A DNA stretch of 64,000 nucleotides from Novosphingobium marinum (GCF_013408095.1 NZ_JACBZF010000007.1:62001-126000), one strand, 5' to 3'; shown: positions 53,344-63,237, counted from the stretch's first letter. The notes: generated by a model from the letters alone, not told the origin. Numbers and translations are program-made.

Positions 53344-55905
53344 TCAGCGGCGTCCGAGCTTCTCGATGGCGCTGCGGATGTCCTTCATCGCGTAAGGCTT
53401 GGTGATCACCGGGACTTTCGCGAATTCCTCGGGCCGAGACTTCAGTTCGCCGTAGCCGCTCGCGAAGACGAAGCTGATCCCCAGCCGGGCCAGCTTGAAC
53501 GCGACTTCCTCGCTGGTTTCGCGCCCCAGATTGATGTCGAGCAGCGCGAAACGGATGTCGTTGTCTTCTATCACCTTCAGGGCATCGCGGACCGAACCGG
53601 CGACGTGGCAATGGCCGCATCCCAGTTCGCCGAGGATGTCCTCGGCTTCCATCGCGATGATCATGTTGTCCTCTACGATCAGGCAGTCGCCCGAAAGCAT
53701 CACATCCTTCTCCTGTCCCGGCGCTTGGTGGACCGAACCGCTCTCCTGCGTCCGGTCAGGAAGGGACTGGAAGGCCGCGACGTGATCCGGCGGGAGGACG
53801 AAGCGGGCATGGAGCCCCTCGGGATCGAAATCGATGCGCGCCTCTCCGCCCAGCTCGTGCGGGATCGTGCGCTCGATGATCGTCGATCCGAACCCGCGCG
53901 ATTTCGGTGCCTTCACCGGCGGCCCGTCACGCTCGGTCCAGCTTAGTTCGAGCGCGTCGTCCCGGTTCTTGCCGATTGCCACCTCGACCCTGCCGCCCGA
54001 ATCCGAGAGCGCGCCGTACTTGGTGCTGTTGGTCATCAGTTCGTGGATGACCAGGGCAAGCTGGGCGAAGGCACCGGGATGGATCAGCGCGTCGGTCCCG
54101 GTGATCTCGACCCGGTCCGCCTTGCCGCCAGTATAGGCCTCGCACTCGGTGCGGATAAGCTCGACGAGCGAGGAGGGCGACCAGTCGGACTGCGTCACCT
54201 GGTCGTGCGCGCGGGCGAGCGAGTATATGCGGCTGCCCACGATCTCGGCGAACTCGTCGATCGAGTTGCTGCTCGCCTTGCTCTGCGTCACGAGGCTGCG
54301 GATGAGGTTGAGGATGTTGCGGACGCGGTGGTTGAGTTCGGCGATCAGGATGTCCTGCCGCTTGCTCGCCCGTTCGCGCTCCTGGTTGACGCTGTCGGTC
54401 AGGCGCAGAACCACTTCGAGCAGCGTCACGCGCAGGCTCTCGGCGCTCTCGATCTCGTCACGCGTCCAGTTGACCGAGAAGCCGCGGCGCTCTTCCTTCC
54501 AGATGTCGAAGCTCTTGCGCGGGGTCAGCCGGTCGCCGTTGGGGCCGAGTTCTACCGATTTCTCCGGATTGCCCGCCCAGCTTACAGAGTGGACGTGCTC
54601 CTTGCGGAACAGCACGATGTAGTCGCGCGGGGTGCGCGATACCGGGATGGCGAGCAGGCCCGCCGCGTCGTCGGCGAAGCGGGCCGCGTCGGGATAGATC
54701 GACTGCAGATTGTCACTTGCCCATACAGTGCTTGCCCCGGCGGTGTTGAGGAAGCGGGCGAGCCGCTCGAAGTCCTGCCTCTGCGGAGTGGAGCCTCGCG
54801 ACATGAATTCGCCGTCGACCCAGCCGACGATGCCGTCGAACGGAATGACGTTGCCGATGCTGCCGGCGAATTCCTCGAAGGCTTCGAGCAGGGTGTCGCC
54901 GCCCGCGACGCGGGCCATGATCTCGTCGTGGAGACGCATCGCCGACTGGCGCTGCTTCAGCGCGCCGGCGGTTTCCGCCTGATCGAGAAGGTAGGAGAAG
55001 AACTCGCCGAACAGTTCGGCCGCAGTCCGCACCGAGTAGGGCAGGTTGAGCGGCGAATAGTGATGGCATGCCATCAGTCCCCACAGCTCGCCGCGCCGCA
55101 TGATCGAGACCGACATCGACGCCTTGACACCCATGTTCTTGAGATACTCGATGTGGATCGGCGACACCGCGCGCAAGCCGCACATCGAGAGGTCGAGAGG
55201 GTCGCCGCTGGGGTTGAGCTGCGGAAGGATATCGACGGTCGGATCGTCGACGTCCGAGATGATCCGCAGGATATTGCGCGAATAGAGGCGGCGGGCCTGC
55301 GCGGGAATGTCCGACGCCGGGAAGTGCAGCCCGTGGAAGCTGTCGACCGAGCCGTTGATGCTCTCCGAAATGACTTCACCCGCGCCGCCGGGCGCGAAGC
55401 GGTAGACCATCACGCGGTCGAAGCCGGTCAGCCCGCGAAGCTGCCGCGCGGCGCGGTCGCAAAGCTGCTGGATCGAACTGCCCTGCCGGATGCGGTCGAT
55501 CATCGGCCGTACGTAGCTGACGTAGTCGCGCCGCCGTCCGGTCTCGCTCGGCTCGGCCTCGAGGATGTAGGTGCGGCCCGAAAGGTGCACCGCGATATCG
55601 AACAGCCTGTCGTCGCCGAGCAGGTCGAGCTCGAAGATGCGCTCGACCGAATCAGGCGATCCGAGCATCTGCAGGCGAGAGCGGATTTCGTGCAGGGCGG
55701 GGCCGTGCAGCACGTCGAACGCGGGCGTCCCGATCAGGTCGCGGATGTCGCGTGCAAAAAGGTCGGCGCAATTGGCCGAGGCATGGTTGACGATCCAGTC
55801 GCTGGAGAACGAAAGCAGGTACCCGAAGCTCTGGATGCGGCCGATGATATGGATCGGCTCCATGTCGCACGTCGACAGGTCGACGGGAGGTCGGTTGTCG
55901 GTCAT
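53344..55905 (-). CDS. bphP: Bacteriophytochrome HWE histidine kinase with receiver
   Basis: An 853-residue red/far-red photosensor. The biliverdin-linking Cys is C13 in STCDMEPIHI, at the classic place before the PAS domain; the GAF domain has the DIP motif (FPASDIPAQARRLY) and the PHY domain has the tongue motif PRKSF. Output: H526 in AELNHRVRNILNLIR, N box VIHELMTNSTKYGA, and W-x-E in LSWTERDGPP, hence HWE family, then a receiver with acceptor D790 in LLDINLGRE and FVFASGYGE near the end. It lies 4 bases after the heme oxygenase gene that makes its chromophore. HWE kinases control PhyR, so this may link light to the nearby general stress locus. Confidence 0.94.
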   Translation of the reverse strand: MTDNRPPVDLSTCDMEPIHIIGRIQSFGYLLSFSSDWIVNHASANCADLFARDIRDLIGTPAFDVLHGPALHEIRSRLQMLGSPDSVERIFELDLLGDDRLFDIAVHLSGRTYILEAEPSETGRRRDYVSYVRPMIDRIRQGSSIQQLCDRAARQLRGLTGFDRVMVYRFAPGGAGEVISESINGSVDSFHGLHFPASDIPAQARRLYSRNILRIISDVDDPTVDILPQLNPSGDPLDLSMCGLRAVSPIHIEYLKNMGVKASMSVSIMRRGELWGLMACHHYSPLNLPYSVRTAAELFGEFFSYLLDQAETAGALKQRQSAMRLHDEIMARVAGGDTLLEAFEEFAGSIGNVIPFDGIVGWVDGEFMSRGSTPQRQDFERLARFLNTAGASTVWASDNLQSIYPDAARFADDAAGLLAIPVSRTPRDYIVLFRKEHVHSVSWAGNPEKSVELGPNGDRLTPRKSFDIWKEERRGFSVNWTRDEIESAESLRVTLLEVVLRLTDSVNQERERASKRQDILIAELNHRVRNILNLIRSLVTQSKASSNSIDEFAEIVGSRIYSLARAHDQVTQSDWSPSSLVELIRTECEAYTGGKADRVEITGTDALIHPGAFAQLALVIHELMTNSTKYGALSDSGGRVEVAIGKNRDDALELSWTERDGPPVKAPKSRGFGSTIIERTIPHELGGEARIDFDPEGLHARFVLPPDHVAAFQSLPDRTQESGSVHQAPGQEKDVMLSGDCLIVEDNMIIAMEAEDILGELGCGHCHVAGSVRDALKVIEDNDIRFALLDINLGRETSEEVAFKLARLGISFVFASGYGELKSRPEEFAKVPVITKPYAMKDIRSAIEKLGRR

Positions 55906-55909
55906 GCGA

Positions 55910-56488
55910 TCAGCCGGCATGCTCGGGTAACGAGCGGACCAGTCCATCCTCGAACAGGGCGAAGACGGAAACGGCGCTGTCGCAAATCGCGGATACTTCG
56001 GAAGCGGGAAGGCGTGCACCGCGCATCCAGCCGGCCATCGCGCGCCAAACATTGAGCCCGGCATCGTCGGTCATGTACCGGGAGGCACAGCCGCCGGACT
56101 TGCCCCAGAACCGGTCTCGGCGCAGGCTGGCCAGGCCGAGCCGCGAACCGGCGACGACATAGGCGACACCGGCGGGATGAAGGCCTTCAGGAGCGGCTGG
56201 CGCGCCCACGCCGGCAACACTCAGCCCCAGGTCGGACAGGTCGTCTCTCAGCATCGCGGGATAATCGGGCACGCCTGTATCGAGTACCGAACCGGCAAAC
56301 GCTTCGAAGGCGTCGGCCACCGGCAGCAACCCGAGGTAATGGGCATGAAGGAAGCGCGCATAGTCGTCCCGCTCACCGAGATCGAGAGCACCGAAACGGG
56401 AATCGAGTTGCTCGTGCGCGGCACCGGTGGCCGCACGAAGCCGGTCGTGAACTGATTCTGGGTTAATCGACTTATCCTTCGAGGCCAA
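55910..56488 (-). CDS. bphO: Heme oxygenase for biliverdin (BphO)
   Basis: Cleaves heme to biliverdin, the chromophore of the phytochrome encoded 4 bases downstream. The 192-residue protein has the proximal heme His in ATGAAHEQLDSRFG near residue 25, FLHAHYLGLLPV and the distal-helix region AYVVAGSRLGLASL (usually YVLEGSTLGG, here with Ser-Arg). The start is weak: the frame opens with TTG 56488, and no ATG or GTG precedes the conserved part. Operon with bphP is well supported. Confidence 0.87.
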   Translation of the reverse strand: MASKDKSINPESVHDRLRAATGAAHEQLDSRFGALDLGERDDYARFLHAHYLGLLPVADAFEAFAGSVLDTGVPDYPAMLRDDLSDLGLSVAGVGAPAAPEGLHPAGVAYVVAGSRLGLASLRRDRFWGKSGGCASRYMTDDAGLNVWRAMAGWMRGARLPASEVSAICDSAVSVFALFEDGLVRSLPEHAG

Positions 56489-56676
56489 GTTACGTCATTG
56501 GCTCGGCGGTTGTCGACCCCCTTCGACTGCCGCCGGGGCACCTTGCTCCGGGTATGGGGACCATAACACAAACGGAGGGCTTGTCTGTTCACCATTGCAC
56601 ACAACAGGGCGTGATGGAACATGTGTCCGTTGCTTCGGTTTACATGCCTGCACCTTAGGCGACGGACCCTTGGCGA

Positions 56677-57387
56677 ATGATCGATGGAAGCAACCTGCTG
56701 GAAGCCCTGCGACCCGATGACAGGGCGCTCATCGCTCCGAACCTGACCGCATGCGACTACAAGGCCGGCCAGGTCCTCCAGGAACCGGGAGACAGGGTCG
56801 AGCACTGCTTTTTCCCGCGCCACGGCGCGGTGGGATCGTTCACTGTCCCTCTCGATTGCGGGGTGTCGGTCGAAACCGTGATGATCGGACGCGAAGGCGC
56901 GCTCGGCGGGATCGTCAGCCACGGCGACGCACCTGCCTACGCGCGGGCCAGCGTCATGCACGAAGGGACGTTCCTTCGCATCTCGCTTCCCGATCTTGAG
57001 CGAGCCAAGGAGCAGTCGATCAGCATCCGCTACCTGTTCTCGCGCTATGCGGACTGCCTGATGGCGCAGGTTTTCCAGTCGATCGCCTGCAACGCGATCC
57101 ACACCATCGAACAGCGCGCGGCCAAGTGGCTTTGTGCCGCCGTCGAGCGCACGGGCCGCAACTCGATCACGATGACCCAGGAGCAGCTTGCCTCGATGAT
57201 GGGTATCGGCCGTTCCTATGCCAGTCGCGTGATCCAGCGGCTCAAGCGCGACGGCCTGCTCGAAACGCGAAGGGGCGGGCTCGAAGTCCTCGACGCGGAG
57301 CGCCTGGGCGGGAGGGCATGCACGTGCAACCAGCACGTGCGGCAGCATTTCCAGACGGTCCTCGCGGGGGTCTACCCGCAGACCTGA
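56677..57387 (+). CDS. Crp/Fnr-family transcriptional regulator
   Basis: A 236-residue regulator. Residues 25-140 form the cyclic-nucleotide-binding-like beta roll (PGDRVEHCFFPRHGAVGSF in part; VETVMIGREGALGG), and residues 150-215 form the Crp-type winged helix (MTQEQLASMMGIGRSYASRVIQRLKRDGLLE, in parts, the recognition helix). The usual Fnr cysteine cluster is absent, and the cAMP-contact residues cannot be confirmed. The closest group is the sphingomonad/rhizobial Crp-like regulators with MIG-RSYASR helix. A 188-base gap separates it from the divergent bphO gene. Confidence 0.85.
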   Translation: MIDGSNLLEALRPDDRALIAPNLTACDYKAGQVLQEPGDRVEHCFFPRHGAVGSFTVPLDCGVSVETVMIGREGALGGIVSHGDAPAYARASVMHEGTFLRISLPDLERAKEQSISIRYLFSRYADCLMAQVFQSIACNAIHTIEQRAAKWLCAAVERTGRNSITMTQEQLASMMGIGRSYASRVIQRLKRDGLLETRRGGLEVLDAERLGGRACTCNQHVRQHFQTVLAGVYPQT

Positions 57388-57543
57388 TTTCCGGCCGAAG
57401 AAGCCGCGACCGGTGCGGCGCGCACACCGGCCCGGCTGATACCGGAGCGACCGGACCCGACTGCGCGGCCACGTTCAGGGCGCGGAAATATCGGGTGTGG
57501 CGAGTTTCCTTTTCGTCCCATCCGCCCTACATGGCCCGAGATC

Positions 57544-58026
57544 ATGGCCCGCCCGCAGCACAAGACATTCGACAAGAAGAAAAGCGTCGCCGAAAACCGG
57601 CGCGCGCGGTTCGACTACCATATCGACGATACGTTCGAAGCGGGCATCGCGCTTACCGGTACCGAGGTGAAGAGCCTGCGCTTCGGCGAGGGGTCGATTG
57701 CCGAATCCTATGCCGAGGTTCGGGGCGGCGAGGCCTGGCTGGTCAATTCCAACGTCCCCGAATTCAGTCACGGCAACCGCTTCAACCACGAACCGAAGCG
57801 CCCGCGCAAGCTGCTCCTGCACCAGCGGGAGATCGACAGGCTGCAGGGCGCGGTGGAGCGCAAGGGCATGACGATCGTGCCGCTGTCGATCTACTTCAAC
57901 AGCCGAGGCAGGGCGAAAGTCGAGCTCGCTCTCGCGCGCGGCAAGAATGCCGCCGACAAGCGCGCGACGATCAAGGACCGCGACTGGAAGCGCGACAAGG
58001 CGCGCCTCCTTCGCGACCACGGCTGA
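57544..58026 (+). CDS. smpB: SsrA-binding protein SmpB
   Basis: Essential partner of tmRNA in trans-translation. 160 residues with the family hallmarks [29 protein letters not shown] (first part, about residues 19-47), [26 protein letters not shown], and the basic C-terminal tail ending in [15 protein letters not shown] 57544 fits the family start. It overlaps the DUF2062 gene by one base; cckA follows, forming a three-gene group. Confidence 0.95.
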   Translation: MARPQHKTFDKKKSVAENRRARFDYHIDDTFEAGIALTGTEVKSLRFGEGSIAESYAEVRGGEAWLVNSNVPEFSHGNRFNHEPKRPRKLLLHQREIDRLQGAVERKGMTIVPLSIYFNSRGRAKVELALARGKNAADKRATIKDRDWKRDKARLLRDHG

Positions 58027-58586
58027 TGGGCGCGCGCCGCCGGATGCAGCGCTGGGCCGAACGGCGCATGCCCAATCGCGAGGAGATGGCGCGCAACAAG
58101 TACCTCGCGCCCATCGCCCACCGCTTCCTGTCGCCGGAGCTGTGGCGGTTCACGCGGCGGTCGGTTCCGCGCGGCGTTGCGCTCGGCATCTTCTCGGGCT
58201 TCATCATCCCGCTGGGACAGATCTTCCTCGCCGCGTTCCTGGCGCTTCCGGCGCGTGCCAACGTACCCGTCGCGGTGCTGGTCACCTTCATCACAAATCC
58301 GTTCACCCTACCGTTCTGGCTGGTCGTCGCCAACCGCGTCGGTCGCTCGTTCCTGCGGATCGACAGGGGGGTCAGCGCCGAGATCGGCAAGCAGGTCAGC
58401 AGCGGACAGTGGGAAAGCTTCAGCTGGTTCTTCCAGACCGCCGGGGTCACCGCCGTCGGCTTCGTCATCATGGCGATCGTGGGATCGGCCATCGGCTACC
58501 TGATCGCCAGTTTCGCCTGGCGCGGCTGGGTCGGTCGCAAGTGGTCGCGCCAGCAGGCCCGTCGCGTCAACCGGACCGACGCATGA
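58026..58586 (+). CDS. DUF2062 membrane protein
   Basis: A 186-residue protein with two or three helices and the DUF2062 signature: RSVPRGVALGIFSGFIIPLGQ and VTFITNPFTLPFWLVVANRVG. A third helix (AVGFVIMAIVGSAIGYLIASF) lies near the C-terminus. Function unknown. It overlaps smpB (stop TGA, ATG 58026) and cckA (ATG 58583 within its stop), so it is translated with both. Confidence 0.88.
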   Translation: MGARRRMQRWAERRMPNREEMARNKYLAPIAHRFLSPELWRFTRRSVPRGVALGIFSGFIIPLGQIFLAAFLALPARANVPVAVLVTFITNPFTLPFWLVVANRVGRSFLRIDRGVSAEIGKQVSSGQWESFSWFFQTAGVTAVGFVIMAIVGSAIGYLIASFAWRGWVGRKWSRQQARRVNRTDA

Positions 58587-61030
58587 GCGGGGGCGTGAGC
58601 GGGCACAATGCGGCAAGGGGCTGGGGCGACTGGGCCCTTGTCGGCATCGCGCTCGCGGCAAGCCTGGCGCTGCTCTACCTGATCACGGGCGAGCCGCTGG
58701 TGGTCTGGGGCTTCGGCGCGGGACTGCTCGTGCTCGGCGCGCTTGCCATCGTGCTCGCCACCCGCCGTCCCGAGGAGAGCGAGCCGGAAGCGGCGATGCC
58801 CGACTGGTCGGTCACGGTCGCCGCCATCGAGCGGCCCGATGCGGCGGTCGCGATCACCGACCGGGCGAGCCGCCTCGTGTGCGCCAACCGGCTCTACCAG
58901 GAGTGGTTTGGGGCCGAGCATGCGCCGCCCCGGCTTCCGGTCGACGAGGCCTCAGGCGAGCGCCTTGCCCGCGCCGCCCGCAATGCCTGGCGCGACGGGC
59001 GCGGCAATGCGGACCTCGTCGAGCGCGACGACGCACCGGGCGCCCGCTGGCGGGTCGAGGCGACGCGCAGCGGCCGTGCCGACGATTTCCTCGTCTGGAA
59101 GATCGAGACGATCGCCGCATCCGACCCCGTCCGCGATCTCGTCGCGCACATCGACGGCAAGCTGGGCCGCGCGCTGGGCCGGGCGGGGATCTCGGCGGCG
59201 GTCGTCGATCCGGACGGCACGATCCGGGCCGCGAGCGCCGCTTTCGCCGAGCGCGCGGGCGGAGACTCGCTCGCCGACATGACGGGCCACGATTTCGTTG
59301 CGCTGCTGAGGCAGGAGGAGGGCGACCGCCTCGGCTGGTCGCGCGACGGCGGCGACGGTTCGACGGTTACGCTGTACCACCTGCCGCTCGCCGACCCGGA
59401 CCTGCCGGGCGAACCCGATCCGGACACGACGCCTTCGCTGATGCTGCTTGCCGACGAGGGCGTAGGGCTGGGCGGCGGCGGGGCGCAGCAGTCGGCGGCG
59501 GTCCCGCACCTCGAGGCGCTGCTCGGCCAGTTGCCGCTCGGCCTTGCGATGGCCGACCGCGACGGGCGGCTGCTGTTCGCCAATCCCGCCTTCATGCGCG
59601 CCGCCGGCAAGGAGGGCGAGCGCCCGCCTATCTACCCTACCGACCTCGTCGTGCGTGAGGACAAGAGCGCGCTATCCGACGCCATCCGGCGCTTCGGGAG
59701 GGGGCCTGCCACGGCGGGGGACATCGCCATCCGCCTTGCCGCGCAGGCCGACGAGCCGGTCTCGCTCAGCCTCGCGGGCGTTCGCGGCCTGGGAGAGGCG
59801 GCGGTGCTGCTCGGCCTTACCGATTCCACCGAGGAGACGCGGCTCAAGCGGCAGGTCGCGCAGGCAACGAAGATGCAGGCCGTCGGCCAGCTTGCCGGCG
59901 GCGTCGCGCACGATTTCAACAACGTGCTGACCGCGATCCTGGGCACCTGCGACCTCATGCTGCTGCGGCACACGCCGGGGGATTCGGATTACGACGATAT
60001 CCAGCAGATCCGCGCCAATTCGAACCGCGCCGCCGCGCTGACCCGCCAGCTCCTCGCCTTTTCGCGGCAGCAGACGCTGCGTCCCGAACTGCTGCAGCTT
60101 CCCGACGTCATTTCCGAGGTCTCGCACCTGCTCAGGCGGCTGCTGGGCGAGAAGATCAGGCTCGCCGTCTCGCACGACCGCGATCTCGGCCCGGTACGCG
60201 CCGATCCGACGCAGCTCGAGCAGGTCATCGTCAACCTTGCGGTGAACGCGCGCGACGCGATGCAGGGTCGCGGCGACGGCAGCGGCAAGCTCACGCTCGC
60301 CACGCGCCGCGTCACCGCGACCGACGTGCGCGCGATGCGCAGCGAGATCGTGCCGGCCGGCGAGTACACCGCGCTTATCGTCGAGGACACCGGAGGCGGC
60401 ATCCCGGCCGAGCATCTGGGCAAGATCTTCGAGCCGTTCTTCACCACCAAGGAGCGCGGCAAGGGCACCGGCCTCGGCCTCTCGACCGTCTACGGCATCG
60501 TCAAGCAGTCGGGCGGCTTCATCTTTGCCGACAGCGAGCAGGGGAAGGGCACGACCTTCACGATCTACCTGCCCGTCCACCATCCCTCGCCCGCCGAAGC
60601 GCCGGCACCCGCCGCAGCGCCCGCCGCGCCCGAGCCGACCGAGTGGGCCGGCGGCGGCCGCATCCTCCTCGTCGAGGACGAGGACCCGGTGCGCATGGTC
60701 GCCGAGCGTGCGCTGACCCGCCAGGGATACCAGGTGCAGACCGCTCGCGACGGCGAGGAGGGGCTGGAGATCGTCGAGGGCGGAGGCGAGTTCGACCTTG
60801 TCCTCACCGACGTCGTCATGCCGAGCATGGACGGCCCGGCGATGGCCCGCGCCATTCGCAAGGTCGCGCCCGACCTGCCCGTGCTGTTCATGTCGGGCTA
60901 TGCCGAGGAACAGCTTCGCCGCGAGATCTCGATCGAGAACATGCACTTCATCGCCAAACCCTTCTCGGTCCAGCAGATCGGCGACAAGGTGGGCGCTGTG
61001 CTGCGTTCGACAAGCGGCGATCGCGCCTAG
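58583..61030 (+). CDS. cckA: Cell-cycle hybrid histidine kinase CckA
   Basis: Central kinase of the CtrA phosphorelay. The 815-residue protein has two N-terminal helices (about residues 18-62), two PAS-like sensing segments, then HisKA with H443 in [16 protein letters not shown], HATPase boxes [19 protein letters not shown] and [13 protein letters not shown], and a receiver with acceptor D743 in [13 protein letters not shown] and the KPF end. It works with ChpT to phosphorylate CtrA and CpdR. Domain layout and length match CckA. Start ATG 58583 overlaps the DUF2062 stop. Confidence 0.93.
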   Translation: MSGGVSGHNAARGWGDWALVGIALAASLALLYLITGEPLVVWGFGAGLLVLGALAIVLATRRPEESEPEAAMPDWSVTVAAIERPDAAVAITDRASRLVCANRLYQEWFGAEHAPPRLPVDEASGERLARAARNAWRDGRGNADLVERDDAPGARWRVEATRSGRADDFLVWKIETIAASDPVRDLVAHIDGKLGRALGRAGISAAVVDPDGTIRAASAAFAERAGGDSLADMTGHDFVALLRQEEGDRLGWSRDGGDGSTVTLYHLPLADPDLPGEPDPDTTPSLMLLADEGVGLGGGGAQQSAAVPHLEALLGQLPLGLAMADRDGRLLFANPAFMRAAGKEGERPPIYPTDLVVREDKSALSDAIRRFGRGPATAGDIAIRLAAQADEPVSLSLAGVRGLGEAAVLLGLTDSTEETRLKRQVAQATKMQAVGQLAGGVAHDFNNVLTAILGTCDLMLLRHTPGDSDYDDIQQIRANSNRAAALTRQLLAFSRQQTLRPELLQLPDVISEVSHLLRRLLGEKIRLAVSHDRDLGPVRADPTQLEQVIVNLAVNARDAMQGRGDGSGKLTLATRRVTATDVRAMRSEIVPAGEYTALIVEDTGGGIPAEHLGKIFEPFFTTKERGKGTGLGLSTVYGIVKQSGGFIFADSEQGKGTTFTIYLPVHHPSPAEAPAPAAAPAAPEPTEWAGGGRILLVEDEDPVRMVAERALTRQGYQVQTARDGEEGLEIVEGGGEFDLVLTDVVMPSMDGPAMARAIRKVAPDLPVLFMSGYAEEQLRREISIENMHFIAKPFSVQQIGDKVGAVLRSTSGDRA

Positions 61031-61038
61031 GCGACGCC

Positions 61039-61059
61039 CGGCCCGCATGACGCGGGCCG
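61039..61059. terminator. Inverted repeat between convergent cckA and amidase-like gene
   Basis: CGGCCCGC-ATGAC-GCGGGCCG forms an 8-bp GC-rich stem exactly between two convergent stops (61030 and 61067). There is no T-run, so intrinsic termination is uncertain. Confidence 0.45.
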
Positions 61060-61066
61060 ATGCGCA

Positions 61067-61675
61067 TCACGAAAGGCGGCTTTTCCAGTCGCCGGGCATC
61101 ATGCCCGACATCGTGTTGCCCGCCGGCTCGCCCGGCTTCGGCTTGCCGGCGCCCGGCTTTCCGGAGCCCGGCTTGCCGCCTTCGTCCTTGTCCTTCTTGG
61201 GCTTGGCGTAGCCGCCCATGTACTGGAAGTACTTCACGTTGTTGCGGTCGGTCTGGTTCCAGACCTCGCCCACCGACTTGTTGCCCTTGCTCTGCGAGGA
61301 CCCGATGCTGCCGCACCAGCATTTGGGGTAGAGATCCTTGTAGAGCGCACCCTCGACGATCACGACGATGTGCCCGTGCTTCACGCCCTCGCGCGAGTGG
61401 TCCTTCGATTCCAGCCCGCACATGACGAAGCGCCCGATCGCGGCCTGCTGCGCTGCCTTCTTGCCGCTGGCAAGGGGCAGCCACTTCGGGTGCGTCGTCA
61501 TCGTGCGGACCATCTGGTCGGCATTGGCGTAGCGGTCGAAGGTCTCGACGCCCAGCCTGTCGGCCACGTCCTTGGCAAAGCCGGAGCAGTTGTCCTTGTT
61601 CGGATAACCCTTCGCCCATTCGGCGTCGAAGGCGTCCTTGCAGGCTTGCAGGATCTCTTGCTTCGTGATCGTCAT
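61067..61675 (-). CDS. Putative Cys-His peptidoglycan amidase (NlpC/P60- or CHAP-like)
   Basis: A 202-residue protein without signal peptide. Residues 25-120 resemble a papain-like amidase: Cys in KDNCSGFAKDVADRL near residue 30 and His in VKHGHIVVIVEG near residue 102, with strands after it. Two further Cys lie in KCWCGS. Residues 155-202 form a Lys/Gly/Pro-rich tail (KPGSGKPGAGKPKPGE). It directly follows a lipoprotein gene (no gap), a layout like type VI secretion amidase effector and periplasmic immunity pairs, though no secretion genes are nearby. The catalytic assignment is tentative; exact family not identified. Confidence 0.55.
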   Translation of the reverse strand: MTITKQEILQACKDAFDAEWAKGYPNKDNCSGFAKDVADRLGVETFDRYANADQMVRTMTTHPKWLPLASGKKAAQQAAIGRFVMCGLESKDHSREGVKHGHIVVIVEGALYKDLYPKCWCGSIGSSQSKGNKSVGEVWNQTDRNNVKYFQYMGGYAKPKKDKDEGGKPGSGKPGAGKPKPGEPAGNTMSGMMPGDWKSRLS

Positions 61676-62185
61676 TCAATCCCCCTCTGGCAGTGGCAAT
61701 CGGCTGTGGGTGAAACATCGGTCCTTCCCGTCGGGCAGGTCCTCGCACAGGACGACGGCGCCGTCCTCGAAGCGCCAGCGCCGCCCCGACACGTCGATAT
61801 CGCCGAGCTTCGCGCAGGTGCGGCTGTCGTAGAAGGTGAGCCAGTCGTTCGAACCGGAAAACTCCGCCACGGCGAGCGCCCGGCCCGCGTCGTAGCTCCA
61901 GAAGGAATCGCGCTTCCAGTTGCCGCCGCCGATCTCGCACGCGGTTCCCCCGCCGTAAGTCACCCGCGCGGGCGGTTCGGCGAGCACGTCGGCGGGGCTT
62001 CCGGGCTGCGGGTTTTCTATCCGCACCGTGACAGCGTCATGTCCGCCGTAATAATAGGCATAACCCGGCGCGTCGGCCTGCAGGGAAATTCTGGAAGGAT
62101 TCGCCGAAAGCGCGGTTGTGCAGGCTCCGAGAGCCAGGACGGCACCTGAAACCGACAGAAACCGAATGAAATCGCTTCGCGCCAT
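61676..62185 (-). CDS. Periplasmic lipoprotein, partner of the amidase-like gene
   Basis: A 169-residue lipoprotein: basic start MARSDFIRF, hydrophobic stretch and lipobox LGAC near residue 22 (VLALGACTTALS). The mature part is beta-rich with paired Cys (GGTACEIGGGNW; SRTCAKLGD; VVLCEDLPDGKDRCF), compatible with disulfides. It ends directly at the ATG of the amidase-like gene. It could be an inhibitor or immunity protein for that enzyme or a wall-associated partner; no known family recognised. Confidence 0.7.
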   Translation of the reverse strand: MARSDFIRFLSVSGAVLALGACTTALSANPSRISLQADAPGYAYYYGGHDAVTVRIENPQPGSPADVLAEPPARVTYGGGTACEIGGGNWKRDSFWSYDAGRALAVAEFSGSNDWLTFYDSRTCAKLGDIDVSGRRWRFEDGAVVLCEDLPDGKDRCFTHSRLPLPEGD

Positions 62186-62438
62186 GGTCCCCGTTTGACT
62201 TTGCGAATCGAGACGAGAAACGAAAAGATAGGCGTAAACAAGTTCGAGTCTAGCAAAACTGCCCGTGCTGATCCGCGACCGTTCTTCGTAACACTTGTTC
62301 TTGTAAGTCTGCGCAGCGAACAGTCTGTCTCGGCATGTAATGCGAGCGGTCGCGGCCTGTTCGTGATATGAAACGCTACCGCTCCGGGCTTGCCGTGGCA
62401 ACGCAAGGCGGGCGGACACGCGCGCGAAGGAGGCGACG

Positions 62439-62903
62439 ATGCTCGATGCCCTGTCTTCCAGCCGTCCCGGAACTTGCCGGATATTCTTCAATACCTCCGG
62501 CAACGTGGGGACCGGCCAGAAGAACGACCCGCTCGACGTGCTGCTCGTGCAGTACGGCTATTTCTGCATGGCGAAGAACCCCAGCCCGCAGATACCGCCC
62601 GACGCGCGGGCGATCTACGCGCAGGTAAAGCCAGACGCGCCCTACGGCGGCAGGCCGGACGAACCGCTCAGCCGGGCGATCGTGACGCACCAGAAAGTCC
62701 GCGGCACGGTGCAGGACGGCCACGTCAGCCGGATGCGCGGCGGCATCGGCTATTACGGGGACAGGGGGCGCGAAGGCTTCAGGCTGCTCGCGCTGTCGAA
62801 CAACATGTACGACATGAACAAGGAAGTATGGCCCCGCCTCGACAAGTCGACCACCTGCCCGCCGAGACTGGGGCAGGCGATCCGCGAGATGTTCCGGAAC
62901 TAG
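62439..62903 (+). CDS. Hypothetical protein with peptidoglycan-binding-like N-terminus
   Basis: A 154-residue protein. The segment NTSGNVGTGQKNDPLDVLLVQYGYF resembles, in short form, the VGxGxxNxPxDVxxVQ pattern of peptidoglycan-binding-like modules found in phage-type and secreted wall-active proteins. The rest (GGIGYYGDRGREGFRLLALS) is not recognised. Two Cys (YFCMAK, TTCPPR). GGAGG precedes ATG 62439. Divergent from the lipoprotein-amidase pair, with 253 bases between them, so the three may form one wall-directed unit. Confidence 0.55.
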   Translation: MLDALSSSRPGTCRIFFNTSGNVGTGQKNDPLDVLLVQYGYFCMAKNPSPQIPPDARAIYAQVKPDAPYGGRPDEPLSRAIVTHQKVRGTVQDGHVSRMRGGIGYYGDRGREGFRLLALSNNMYDMNKEVWPRLDKSTTCPPRLGQAIREMFRN

Positions 62904-63237
62904 GGAGCAGCCGAGCGCCTCCCCGGGCGACCGTCAATGCGGCGAGGGCGGGGATCGGGCGGCGCGGAGCGAGAGTACGGACAGCGCTCCGGCTTGTGGC
63001 AGGGCTGCCTCTCCCGGCCGCCGCAATCGTCACACTAGCGGCATTGCGACTGTCGACCATCCCGAAATTGCTGCCCCGGAAATTCGGGAAGTGGCCGGTT
63101 GCGCGCAACGGCCCGAAGCCGGCAGCCCGGATCGTACCGGACTTTAAAGTTCCCCTCTTGTTCCAAAAGAACAAATGCGGTACGCCGGTGACCGTTGACC
63201 TTTCGGGTCAGCCGTCTAGGCAGAAGGGGAAGTGATC
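62904..63237. other. Gap before recA: promoter region
   Basis: 334 bases with no convincing gene. The last 100 bases hold the recA control region, including the LexA box at 63149-63163. The upstream part is GC-rich with no clear hairpin or ORF having a usable start. Confidence 0.5.
63149..63163 (+). promoter_or_regulatory. LexA (SOS) box upstream of recA
   Basis: GTTC-CCCTCTT-GTTC, a perfect GTTC-N7-GTTC operator 75 bases before the recA ATG. It confirms the LexA box form used by this organism and supports the second box found at 52248-52262. Confidence 0.85.

Noticed and set aside
57947..61030. Open frame of 1027 codons ending in CckA
   Set aside because: The first part is an Arg/Ala/Pro-rich shadow of smpB and DUF2062; the real CckA begins at 58583 with two membrane helices.
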